Assembly (NCBI GenBank): GCA_032718475.1
Contig: JAUCBJ010009071.1
Coordinates: 1-38,642, forward strand
DNA from: Nemertoderma westbladi
Taxonomy: Eukaryota; Xenacoelomorpha; Nemertodermatida; Nemertodermatidae
Direction: 5' to 3'
DNA: 38,642 nt
A model generated the notes under the pieces. The model was not told the DNA's origin. It searched no databases and saw only the letters and a list, made by a program, of their open reading frames with translations. Of the stretch, positions 10,601-25,600 are shown piece after piece; within the stretch, counting starts at the first letter, position 1; every line of letters starts with the position of its first letter. The translations under genes were made by a program, and so were the position numbers.

Positions 10601-13600
10601 GTTTATAAGACACTATCCTCACTATCAGATACACAACTGTCCCTGTCCCTGTATCAGTTTATAAGACACTATCCTCACTATCAGATACACAACTGTCCCT
10701 GTCCCTGTATCAGTTTATAAGACACTATCCTCACTATCAGATACACACCTGTCCCTGTCCCTGTATCAGTTTATAAGACACTATCCTCACTATCAGATAC
10801 GCACCTGTCCCTGACCCTGTATCAGTTTATTAGACACTATCCTCACTATCAGATACACACCTGTCCCTGTCCATGTATCAGTTTATTAGACACTATCCTC
10901 ACTATCAGATACACAACTGTCCCTGTCCCTGTATCAGTTTATAAGACACTATCCTCACTATCAGATACACAACTGTCCCTGTCCCTGTATCAGTTTATAA
11001 GACACTATCCTCACTATCAGATACGCACCTGTCCCTGTCCATGTATCAGATTATCAGACACTAACTTCGCTATCAGATACACACCTGTCCCTGTCCATGT
11101 ATCAGTTTATTAGACACTATCCTCACTATCAGATACGCACCTGTCCCTGTCCATGTATCAGTTTATTAGACACTATCCTCACTATCAGATACGCACCTGT
11201 CCCTGACCCTGTATCAGTTTATTAGACACTATCCTCACTATCAGATACGCACCTGTCCCTGTCCATGTATCAGATTATTAGACACTAACTTCGCTATCAG
11301 ATACACACCTGTCCCTGTCCATGTATCAGTTTATTAGACACTATCCTCACTATCAGATACACACCTGTCCCTGTCCATGTATCAGATTATTAGACACTAA
11401 CTTCGCTATCAGATACACACCTGTCCCTGTCCATGTATCAGTTTATTAGACACTATCCTCACTATCAGATACACACCTGTCCCTGTCCATGTATCAGTTT
11501 ATTAGACACTATCCTCACTATCAGATACACAACTGTCCCTGTCCCTGTATCAGTTTATAAGACACTATCCTCACTATCAGATACACAACTGTCCCTGTCC
11601 CTGTATCAGTTTATAAGACACTATCCTCACTATCAGATACGCACCTGTCCCTGTCCATGTATCAGATTATCAGACACTAACTTCGCTATCAGATACACAC
11701 CTGTCCCTGTCCATGTATCAGTTTATTAGACACTATCCTCACTATCAGATACGCACCTGTCCCTGTCCATGTATCAGTTTATTAGACACTATCCTCACTA
11801 TCAGATACGCACCTGTCCCTGACCCTGTATCAGTTTATTAGACACTATCCTCACTATCAGATACGCACCTGTCCCTGTCCATGTATCAGATTATTAGACA
11901 CTAACTTCGCTATCAGATACACACCTGTCCCTGTCCATGTATCAGTTTATTAGACACTATCCTCACTATCAGATACACACCTGTCCCTGTCCATGTATCA
12001 GATTATTAGACACTAACTTCGCTATCAGATACACACCTGTCCCTGTCCATGTATCAGTTTATTAGACACTATCCTCACTATCAGATACACAACTGTCCCT
12101 GTCCCTGTATCAGTTTATAAGACACTATCCTCACTATCAGATACACAACTGTCCCTGTCCCTGTATCAGTTTATAAGACACTATCCTCACTATCAGATAC
12201 GCACCTGTCCCTGTCCATGTATCAGATTATCAGACACTAACTTCGCTATCAGATACACACCTGTCCCTGTCCATGTATCAGTTTATTAGACACTATCCTC
12301 ACTATCAGATACGCACCTGTCCCTGTCCATGTATCAGTTTATTAGACACTATCCTCACTATCAGATACGCACCTGTCCCTGACCCTGTATCAGTTTATTA
12401 GACACTATCCTCACTATCAGATACGCACCTGTCCCTGTCCATGTATCAGATTATCAGACACTAACTTCGCTATCAGATACACACCTGTCCCTGTCCATGT
12501 ATCAGTTTATTAGACACTATCCTCACTATCAGATACGCACCTGTCCCTGTCCATGTATCAGTTTATTAGACACTATCCTCACTATCAGATACGCACCTGT
12601 CCCTGTCCATGTATCAGTTTATTATACACTATCCTCACTATCAGATACGCACCTGTCCCTGACCCTGTATCAGTTTATTAGACACTATCCTCACTATCAG
12701 ATACGCACCTGTCCCTGTCCATGTATCAGATTATCAGACACTAACTTCGCTATCAGATACACACCTGTCCCTGTCCATGTATCAGTTTATTAGACACTAT
12801 CCTCACTATCAGATACGCACCTGTCCCTGTCCATGTATCAGTTTATTAGACACTATCCTCACTATCAGATACGCACCTGTCCCTGTCCATGTATCAGATT
12901 ATTAGACACTAACTTCGCTATCAGATACACACCTGTCCCTGTCCATGTATCAGTTTATTAGACACTATCCTCACTATCAGATACGCACCTGTCCCTGTCC
13001 ATGTATCAGTTTATTAGACACTATCCTCACTATCAGATACGCACCTGTCCCTGACCCTGTATCAGTTTATTAGACACTATCCTCACTATCAGATACACAC
13101 CTGTCCCTGTCCATGTATCAGATTATTAGACACTATCCTCACTATCAGATACGCACCTGTCCCTGTCCATGTATCAGTTTATTAGACACTATCCTCACTA
13201 TCAGATACACACCTGTCCCTGTCCATGTATCAGATTATTAGTCACTATCATCACTATCAGATACGCACCTGTCCCTGTCCATGTATCAGATTATTAGACA
13301 CTAACTTCGCTATCAGATACACACCTGTCTCTGTATCCGATTGTCGTAGTGCATGGAAGCGACGCCCTGGGTCTTTACCGTTGCATCCATTTTCTTTTGT
13401 TTCATAACTCCTACTTTATACAGCGCCGTTGAATGCTCCTTAACAACGCCCTTTTCATGTCTTTCGCAAAGGTCCTTAAAAGCTGTGTGGGTATAAATAC
13501 TACAGTGTAAGCGATCATGTAAGGATTTTGGTTAGGTTACTGTTCATTAAGTAATCCGTAGAAATTATATTTTAACTTTTTATGCAGAGAGATTTTAGGA

Positions 13601-16600
13601 TAATTATTTCGTTTGATATATTGTTGAATGGTGAAAATTTAAAATGTCACTTGCATTGTTAATATTTTGTTTATTCAGAATCAATATTGAGAACTAACAC
13701 CGCTTTGAAAATAATAAACTAGGCAACATTCTGCCATATACCCAGTCAGAATCAATACAACAAATTATACGGTATGGCTATGGCCCCAGTAGCTGGCGTT
13801 CTCTAACAAACAGAAATATCCAGATTTAATCGTCTTAAAACAGTTTGAATTAGTTTACCTTGTTAAATAACTCGTGTGTTTAGTCCATATGTGTGTTATA
13901 TCTATATGAGTCTATCACTAAAATAAAGTACGCCTAGTTGGGTAAATAAACAACAAACCAACCTGTAACAACATCGAGCAGCAAGGCCATTTTATCAGCG
14001 ACAGTATCGGCCTCGCTATCCGCTAGATTCTCCGCTGTCTCGCTGATGTTCACTAAATCCGGTGCAATCGCTTTCAAGGCAGCCCGTAACTCAGACCATC
14101 GATGTGGATCGCCCCATGATGTGGTCGCACCATCTTGGCACATCAGACCTGCTGCTTTAGCAGAGTTTAGCATATCAGCGGCCAATCCAGTTCGTCTACA
14201 AATTAAGATATAATTTATTGGCTACGGTTTTGTACATGTATTAAAATTAATAAAATTGGAAGTGCATATCAATGAAAACGTTATATTCCAAACATAATGA
14301 GCCAAAAATCAGGTCCCTCCTATACGATTAAAACTCGCGATTGAATAGCCAAAAAGATGCGCTGCTTAATTAAAAAAAATTCGACTTTAGTATTCTGCCT
14401 TTAGGAACAGCATAACAAGCAAATTTATGAATTTTTTGAATGAAAGACATTGGAAATGTACAACTTAATAAAAGTATTTTCAAAGTAATAAAACAAAAAA
14501 TATTTTATTGTTATAATCGTCCTTACAAAATAAACTCCCGTACCGGTATATATTTTACCATAATTCACTGGATTGTACCATTAAACTCGCTGGTACAGAC
14601 AGACACCACCTCAAACAGGCCACCGCTCAATTGTCCCACCACCTCTAATATGCAAGAATGCAGTACTATTTCAGTTAGGGACCATCCTTTTAAGCAATAA
14701 AAATTATTGCTTAAATAAGGAATGTTGAAAATCCGCTAATTTTTTCCTTGCTTAAATAAGGATGGTCCCTAAATGTATTTATTTAACTTCTCGAGTTTGC
14801 CTTGTACTGGGGGGCAGGGGATGGGGTGATAGTAATATTATAAACAACTACGTAAATACGCAATACAAACACCTCATTACCACTCGATCCACCATGGTTC
14901 CATTAAATACTCACCCCCTTACCTATCGATCCACCATGGTTCCATTAAATACTCACCTCATTACCTATCGATCCACCATGGTTCCATTAAATACTCACCT
15001 CATTACCTATCGATCCACCATGGTTCCATTAAACACTCACCTCATTAACCAATCGATCCACCATGGTTCCGTTAAACACTCACCTCATTAAACACTCGAT
15101 CCAACATGGTTCCGTTAAACACTCACCTCATTACCTATCGATCCACCATGGTTCCATTAAACACTCACCTCATTAACCAATCGATCCACCATGGTTCCGT
15201 TAAACACTCACCTCATTAAACACTCGATCGACCATGGTTCCATTAAACACTCACCTCATTAGGCCTACCTATCGATCCACCATGGTTCCATTAAACACTC
15301 ACCTCATTACCACTCGATCCACCACGGTTCCGTTAAACATTCACCTCATTAACCACTCGATCCACCATGGTTCCATTAAACACTCACCCCCTTACCTATC
15401 GATCCACCATGGTTCCATTAAACACTCACCTCATTAACCACTCAATCTACCATTGTTCCATTAAACACTCACCTCCTTACCTATCGATCCACCATGGTTC
15501 CATTAAACACTCACCCCCTTACCTATCGATCCACCATGGTTCCATTAAACACTCACCTCATTACCTATCGATCCACCATGGTTCCATTAAACACTCACCC
15601 CCTTACCTATCGATCCGCCATGGTTCCATTAAACACTCACCTCATTACCACTCGATCCAACATGGTTCCATTAAACACTCACCTCCTTACCTATCGATCC
15701 ACCATGGTTCCATTAAACCCTCACCTCCTTACCTATCGATCCACGATGGTTCCATTAAACACTCACCTCATTACCTATCGATCCACCATGGTTCCATTAA
15801 ACACTCACCTCCTTACCTATCGATCCACCATGGTTCCATTAAACACTCACCTCCTTACCTATCGATCCACCATGGTTCCGTTAAACACTCACCTCATTAA
15901 ACACTCGATCGACCATGGTTCCATTAAACACTCACCTCATTAGGCCTACCAATCGAAACACCATGGTTCCATTAAACACTCACCTCATTACCACTCGATC
16001 CACCACGGTTCCGTTAAACATTCACCTCATTAACCACTCGATCCACCATGGTTCCATTAAACACTCACCTCATTACCTATCGATCCACCATGGTTCCATT
16101 AAACACTCACCCCCTTATCTATCGATCCGCCATGGTTCCATTAAACACTCACCTCATTACCACTCGATCCAACATGGTGCCATTAAACACTCACCTCCTT
16201 ACCTATTGATCCACCATGGTTCCATTAAACCCTCACCTCCTTACCTATCGATCCACCATGGTTCCATTAAACACTCACCTCATTACCTATCGATCCACCA
16301 TGGTTCCATTAAACACTCACCTCCTTACCTATCGATCCACCATGGTTCCATTAAACACTCACCTCCTTACCTATCGATCCACCATGGTTCCGTTAAACAC
16401 TCACCTCCTTACCTATCGATCCACCATGGTTCCATTAAACACTCACCTCCTTACCTATCGATCCACCATGGTTCCATTAAACACTCACCTCCTTACCTAT
16501 CGATCCACCATGGTTCCATTAATCACTCACCTCCTTACCTATCGATCCACCATGGTTCCGTTAAACACTCACCTCCTTATCTATCGATCCACCATAGTTC

Positions 16601-19600
16601 CATTAAACACTCACCTCCTTACCTATCGATCCACCATGGTTCCATTAAACACTCACCTCCTTACCTATCGATTCACCATGGTTCCATTAAACACTCACCT
16701 CCTTACCTATCGATCCACCATGGTTCCATTAAACACTCACCTCCTTACCTATCGATCCACCATGGTTCCATTAAACACTCACCTCCTTACCTATCGATCC
16801 ACCATGGTTCCATTAAACACTCACCTCATTACCTATCGATCCACCATGGTTCCATTAAACACTCACCGCCTACCTATCGATCTACCATGGTTCCATTAAA
16901 CACTCACCTCATTAACCACTCAATCTACCATTGTTCCATTAAACACTCACCTCATTAACAATCGATCCACCATGGTTCCATTAAACACTCACCTCCTTAC
17001 CTATCGATCCACCATGGTTCCATTAAACACTCACCTCCTTACCTATCGATCCACCATGGTTCCATTAAACACTCACCTCATTACCTATCGATCCACCATG
17101 GTTCCATTAAACACTCACCTCATTACCTATCGATCCACCATGGTTCCATTAAACACTCACCTCCTTACCTATCGATCCACCATGGTTCCATTAAACACTC
17201 ACCTCCTTACCTATCGATCCACCATGGTTCCATTAAACACTCACCTCCTTACCTATCGATCCACCATGGTTCCATTAAACACTCACCTCCTTACCTATCG
17301 ATCCACCATGGTTCCATTAAACACTCACCTCATTAACCACTCAATCTACCATTGTTCCATTAAACACTCACCTCCTTACCTATCGATCCACCATGGTTCC
17401 ATTAAACACTCACCTCCTTACCTATCGATCCACCATGGTTCCATTAAACACTCACCTCTTTACCTATCGATCCACCATGGTTCCATTAAACACTCACCTC
17501 CTTACCTATCGATCCACCATGGTTCCATTAAACACTCACCTCCTTACCTATCGATCCACCATGGTTCCATTAAACACTCACCTCATTACCTATCGATCCA
17601 CCATGGTTCCATTAAACACTCACCGCCTTACCTATCGATCCACCATGGTTCCATTAAACACTCACCTCATTAACCACTCAATCTACCATTGTTCCATTAA
17701 ACACTCACCTCATTAACAATCGATCCACCATGGTTCCATTAAACACTCACCTCCTTACCTATCGATCCACCATGGTTCCATTAAACACTCACCTCCTTAC
17801 CTATCGATCCACCATGGTTCCATTAAACACTCACCTCATTACCTATCGATCCACCATGGTTCCATTAAACACTCACCTCATTACCTATCGATCCACCATG
17901 GTTCCATTAAACACTCACCTCCTTACCTATCGATCCACCATGGTTCCATTAAACACTCACCTCCTTACCTATCGATCCACCATGGTTCCATTAAACACTC
18001 ACCTCCTTACCTATCGATCCACCATGGTTCCATTAATCACTCACCTCCTTACCTATCGATCCACCATGGTTCCGTTAAACACTCACCTCCTTATCTATCG
18101 ATCCACCATAGTTCCATTAAACACTCACCTCCTTACCTATCGATCCACCATGGTTCCATTAAACACTCACCTCCTTACCTATCGATTCACCATGGTTCCA
18201 TTAAACACTCACCTCCTTACCTATCGATCCACCATGGTTCCATTAAACACTCACCTCCTTACCTATCGATCCACCATGGTTCCATTAAACACTCACCTCC
18301 TTACCTATCGATCCACCATGGTTCCATTAAACACTCACCTCATTACCTATCGATCCACCATGGTTCCATTAAACACTCACCGCCTTACCTATCGATCCAC
18401 CATGGTTCCATTAAACACTCACCTCATTAACCACTCAATCTACCATTGTTCCATTAAACACTCACCTCATTAACAATCGATCCACTATGGTTCCATTAAA
18501 CACTCACCTCCTTACCTATCGATCCACCATGGTTCCATTAAACACTCACCTCCTTACCTATCGATCCACCATGGTTCCATTAAACACTCACCTCATTACC
18601 TATCGATCCACCATGGTTCCATTAAACACTCACCTCATTACCTATCGATCCACCATGGTTCCATTAAACACTCATCTCCTTACCTATCGATCCACCATGG
18701 TTCCATTAAACACTCACCTCCTTACCTATCGATCCACCATGGTTCCATTAAACACTCACCTCCTTACCTATCGATCCACCATGGTTCCATTAAACACTCA
18801 CCTCCTTACCTATCGATCCACCATGGTTCCATTAAACACTCACCTCATTAACCACTCAATCTACCATTGTTCCATTAAACACTCACCTCCTTACCTATCG
18901 ATCCACCATGGTTCCATTAAACACTCACCTCCTTACCTATCGATCCACCATGGTTCCATTAAACACTCACCTCTTTACCTATCGATCCACCATGGTTCCA
19001 TTAAACACTCACCTCCTTACCTATCGATCCACCATGGTTCCATTAAACATTCACCTCCTTACCTATCGATCCACCATGGTTCCATTAAATACTCACCTCC
19101 TTACCTATCGATTCACCATGGTTCCATTAAACACTCACCTCATTACCTATCGATCCACCATGGTTCCATTAAACACTCACCTCCTTACCTATCGATCCAC
19201 CATGGTTCCATTAAACACTCACCTCCTTACCTATCGATCCACCATGGTTCCGTTAAACACTCACCTCCTTACCTATCGATCCACCATGGTTCCATTAAAC
19301 ACTCACCTCCTTACCTATCGATCCACCATGGTTCCATTAAACACTCACCTCCTTACCTATCGATCCACCATGGTTCCATTAAACACTCACCTCCTTACCT
19401 ATCGATCCACCATGGTTCCATTAAACACTCACCTCATTACCTATCGATATCCACCATGGTTCCATTAAACACTCACCTCCTTACCTATCGATCCACCATG
19501 GTTCCATTAAACACTCACCTCATTAACCACTCAATCTACCATTGTTCCATTACACACTCACCTCATTAACAATCGATCCACCATGGTTCCATTAAACACT

Positions 19601-22600
19601 CACCTCCTTACCTATCGATCCACCATGGCTCCATTAAACACTCACCTCCTTACCTATCGATCCACCATGGTTCCATTAAACACTCACCTCCTTACCTATC
19701 GATCCACCATGGTTCCATTAAACACTCACCTCATTACCTATCGATCCACCATGGTTCCATTAAACACTCACCTCATTACCTATCGATCCACCATGGTTCC
19801 ATTAAACACTCACCTCCTTACCTATCGATCCACCATGGTTCCATTAAACACTCACCTCCTTACCTATCAATCCACCATGGTTCCATTAAACACTCACCTC
19901 CTTACCTATCGGTCCACCATGGTTCCATTAAACACTCACCTCCTTAACTATCGATCCACCATGGTTCCATTAAACACTCACCTCATTAACCACTCAATCT
20001 ACCATTGTTCCATTAAACACTCACCTCCTTACCTATCGATCCACCATGGTTCCATTAAACACTCACCTCCTTACCTATCGATCCACCATGGTTCCATTAA
20101 ACACTCACCTCCTTACCTATCGATCCACCATGGTTCCATTAAACACTCACCTCCTTACCTATCGATCCACCATGGTTCCATTAAACACTCACCTCCTTAC
20201 CTATCGATCCACCATGGTTCCATTAAATACTCACCTCCTTACCTATCGATCCACCATGGTTCCATTAAACACTCACCTCATTACCTATCGATCCACCATG
20301 GTTCCATTAAACACTCACCTCCTTACCTATCGATCCACCATGGTTCCATGAAACACTCACCTCCTTAACTATCGATCCACCATGGTTCCGTTAAACACTC
20401 ACCTCCTTACCTATCGATCCACCATGGTTCCATTAAACACTCACCTCCTTACCTATCGATCCACCATGGTTCCATTAAACACTCACCTCCTTACCTATCG
20501 ATCCACCATGGTTCCATTAAACACTCACCTCCTTACCTATCGATCCACCATGGTTCCGTTAAACACTCACCTCCTTACCTATCGATCCACCATGGTTCCA
20601 TTAAACACTCACCTCCTTACCTATCGATCCACCATGGTTCCATTAAACACTCACCTCCTTACCTATCGATCCACCATGGTTCCATTAAACACTCACCTCC
20701 TTACCTATCGATCCACCATGGTTCCATTAAACACTGACCTCCTTACCTATCGATCCACCATCGTTCCATTAAACACTCACCTCATTACCTATCGATCCAC
20801 CATGGTTCCATTAAACACTCACCTCCTTACCTATCGATCCACCATGGTTCCATTAATCACTCACCTCATTAACCACTCAATCTACCATTGTTCCATTAAA
20901 CACTCACCTCATTAACAATCGATCCACCATGGTTCCATTAAACACTCACCTCCTTACATATCGATCCACCATGGTTCCATTAAACACTCACCTCCTTACC
21001 TATCGATCCACCATGGTTCCATTAAACACTCACCTCATTACCTATCGATCCACCATGGTTCCATTAAACACTCACCTCATTACCTATCGATCCACCATGG
21101 TTCCATTAAACACTCACCTCCTTACCTATCTATCCACCATGGTTCCTTTAAACACTCACCTCCTTACCTATCGATCCACCATGGTTCCATTAAACACTCA
21201 CCTCCTTACCTATCGATCCACCATGGTTCCATTAAACACTCACCTCCTTACCTATCGATCCACCATGGTTCCATTAAACACACCTCCTTACCTATCGATC
21301 CACCATGGTTCCATTAAACACTCACCTCCTTACCTATCGATCCACCATGGTTCCATTAAACACTCACCTCATTACCTATCGATCCACCATGGTTCCATTA
21401 AACACTCACCTCATTACCTATCGATCCACCATGGTTCCATTAAACACTCACCTCCTTACCTATCGATCCACCATGGTTCCATTAAACACTCACCTCCTTA
21501 CCTATCGATCCACCATGGTTCCGTTAAACACTCACCTCCTTACCTATCGATCCACCATGGTTCCATTAAACACTCACCTCCTTACCTATCGATCCACCAT
21601 GGTTCCGTTAAACACTCACCTCATTACCACTCTATCCACCATGGATCCGTTAAACACTCACCTCATTACCACTCGATCCACCATGGATCCGTTAAACCTC
21701 AACTCATTACCACTCGATCCACCATGGTTCCATTAAACACTCTCCTCATTACCACTCGATCCACCATGGATCCGTTAAACACTCACCTCATTACCACTCG
21801 ATCCACCATGGATCCGTTAAACACTCACCTCATTACCTATCGATCCACCATGGTTCCATTAAACACTTACCTAATTAATCACTCAATCTACCATTGTTCC
21901 ATTAAACACTCACCTCCTTACCTATCGATCCACCATGGTCCCATTAAACACTCACCTCCTTACCTATCGATCTACCATGGTTCCATTAAACACTCACCTC
22001 CTTGCCTATCGATCCACCATGGTTCCGTTAAACACTCAACCCCTTACCTATCGATCCACCATGGTTCCATTAAACACTCACCTCCATACCTATCGATCCA
22101 CCATGGTTCCATTAAACACTCACCTCCTTACCTATCGATCCACCATGGTTCCGTTAAACACTCACCTCATTACCTATCGATCTACCATGGTTCCATTAAA
22201 CACTAACCTCATTACCTATCGATCCACCATGGTTCCATTAAACACTCACCTCTTTACCTATCGATCCACCATGGATCCATTAAACACTCACCTCCTTACC
22301 TATCGATCCACCATGGTTCCGTTAAACACTCACCTCCTTACTTATCGATCCACCATGGTTCCATTAAACACTCACCTCATCAACCACTCGATCCACCATG
22401 GTTCCATTAAACACTCACCTCATTACCTATCGATCCACCATGGTTCCATTAAACACTCACCTCATCACCACTCAATCTACCATTGTTCCATTAAACACTC
22501 ACCTCATTACCAATCCACCCACCATGGCTCCGTTAAACACTCACCTCATTACCACAGATCCACCATGGTTCCGGTTAACACTCACCTCATTACCTATCGA

Positions 22601-25600
22601 TCCACCATGGTTCCGTTAAACACTCACCTCATTAACCACTCTATCTACCATTGTTTCATTAAACACTCACCTCATTACCAATCCACCCACCATGGTTCCG
22701 TTAAACACTCACCTCATTACCAATCTAGCCATCATGGTTTCATTAAACACTCACCTCATTACCACTCGATCCACCATGGATCCGTTAAACACTCACCTCA
22801 TTACCACTCGATCCACCATGGATTCGTTAAACACTCACCTCATTACCACTCGATCCACCATGGTTCCATTAAACACTCACCTCATTACCACTCGATCCAC
22901 CATGGATCCGTTAAACACTCACCTCATTACCACTCGATCCACCATGGGTCCGTTAAACCTCACCTCATTACCACTCGATCCACCATGGTTCTATTAAACA
23001 CTCACCTCATTACCACTCGATCCACCATGGATCCGTTAAACACTCACCTAATTACCACTCGATCCACCATGGATCCGTTAAACACTCACCACATTACCTA
23101 TCGATCCACCATGGTTCCATTAAACACTTACCTAATTAATCACTCAATCTACCATTGTTCCATTAAACACTCACCTCCTTACCTATCGATCCACCATGGT
23201 TCCATTAAACACTCACCTCCTTACCTATCGATCCACCATGGTTCCATTAAACACTCACCTCCTTACCTATCGATCCACCATGGTTCCATTAAACACTCAC
23301 CTCCTTACCTATCGATCCACCATGGCTCCGTTAAACACTCACCTCATTACCACAGATCCACCATGGTTCCGGTTAACACTCACCTCATTACCTATCGATC
23401 CACCATGGTTCCATTAAACACTCACCTCATTACCACTCGATCCACCATGGTTCCATTAAACACTCACCTCATTACCTATCGATCCACCATGGTCCCATTA
23501 AACACTCACCTCCTTACCTATCGATCTACCATGGTTCCATTAAACACTCACCTCCTTGCCTATCGATCCACCATGGTTCCGTTAAACACTCAACCCCTTA
23601 CCTATCGATCCACCATGGTTCCATTAAACACTCACCTCCTTACCTATCGATCCACCATGGTTCCATTAAACACTCACCTCCTTACCTATCGATCCACCAT
23701 GGTTCCGTTAAACACTCACCTCATTACCTATCGATCTACCATGGTTCCATTAAACACTAACCTCATTACCTATCGATCCACCATGGTTCCATTAAACACT
23801 CACCTCATTACCTATCGATCCACCATGGATCCATTAAACACTCACCTCCTTACCTATCGATCCACCATGGTTCCGTTAAACACTCACCTCCTTACCTATC
23901 GATCCACCATGGTTCCATTAAACACTCACCTCCTTACCTATCGATCCACCATGGTTCCGTTAAACACTCACCTCCTTACATATCGATCCACCATGGTTCC
24001 ATTAAACACTCACCTCCTTACCTATCGATCCACCATGGTTCCATTAAACACTCACCTCATTACCTATCGATCCACCATGGTTCATTAAACACTCACTTCA
24101 TTACCTATCGATCCACCATGGTTCCATTAAACACTCACCTCCTTACCTATCGATCCACCATGGTTCCATTAAACACTCACCTCATTAACCACTCAATCTA
24201 CCATTGTTCCATTAAACACTCACCTCATTAACAATCGATCCACCATGGTTCCATTAAACACTCACCTCCTTACCTATCGATCCACCATGGTTCCATTAAA
24301 CACTCACCTCCTTACCTATCGATCCACCATGGTTCCATTAAACACTCACCTCATTACCTATCGATCCACCATGGTTCCATTAAACACTCACCTCATTACC
24401 TATCGATCCACCATGGTTCCATTAAACACTCACCTCCTTACCTATCGATCCACCATGGTTCCATTAAACACTCACCTCCTTACCTATCGATCCACCATGG
24501 TTCCATTAAACACTCACCTCCTTACCTATCGATCCACCATGGTTCAATTAAACACTCACCTCCTTACCTATCGATCCACCATGGTTCCATTAAACACTCA
24601 CCTCATTAACCACTCAATCTACCATTGTTCCATTAAACACTCACCTCCTTACCTATCGATCCACCATGGTTCAATTAAACACTCACCTCCTTACCTATCG
24701 ATCCACCATGGTTCCNNNNNNNNNNNNNNNNNNNNNNNNNNNNNNNNNNNNNNNNNNNNNNNNNNNNNNNNNNNNNNNNNNNNNNNNNNNNNNNNNNNNN
24801 NNNNNNNNNNNNNNNCCGTTAAACACTCAACCCCTTACCTATCGATCCACCATGGTTCCATTAAACACTCACCTCCTTACCTATCGATCCACCATGGTTC
24901 CATTAAACACTCACCTCCTTACCTATCGATCCACCATGGTTCCGTTAAACACTCACCTCATTACCTATCGATCTACCATGGTTCCATTAAACACTAACCT
25001 CATTACCTATCGATCCACCATGGTTCCATTAAACACTCACCTCATTACCTATCGATCCACCATGGATCCATTAAACACTCACCTCCTTACCTATCGATCC
25101 ACCATGGTTCCGTTAAACACTCACCTCCTTACCTATCGATCCACCATGGTTCCATTAAACACTCACCTGCTTACCTATCGATCCACCATGGTTCCGTTAA
25201 ACACTCACCTCCTTACATATCGATCCACCATGGTTCCATTAAACACTCACCTCCTTACCTATCGATCCACCATGGTTCCATTAAACACTCACCTCATTAC
25301 CTATCGATCCACCATGGTTCATTAAACACTCACTTCATTACCTATCGATCCACCATGGTTCCATTAAACACTCACCTCCTTACCTATCGATCCACCATGG
25401 TTCCATTAAACACTCACCTCATTAACCACTCAATCTACCATTGTTCCATTAAACACTCACCTCATTACCTATCGATCCACCATGGTTCCATTAAACACTC
25501 ACCTCATTACCACTCGATCCACCATGGATCCGTTAAACACTCACCTCATTACCACTCAATCCACCATGGATCCGTTAAACACTCACCTCATTACCACTCG

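Noticed and set aside
7935-13342. CAGGTG E-box clusters (about 90 copies) as a transcription-factor sink
   Set aside because: The motif is an unavoidable part of the CAG|GTG donor copy, so it needs no separate explanation.
14675-14680. TTAGGG as a telomeric remnant
   Set aside because: There is a single TTAGGG, which is part of the MITE-like inverted end and not a tandem array.
14440-14700. 86-codon plus-strand frame in the unique intron part
   Set aside because: AT-rich, no recognisable domain, ends inside the MITE-like element; most likely chance.
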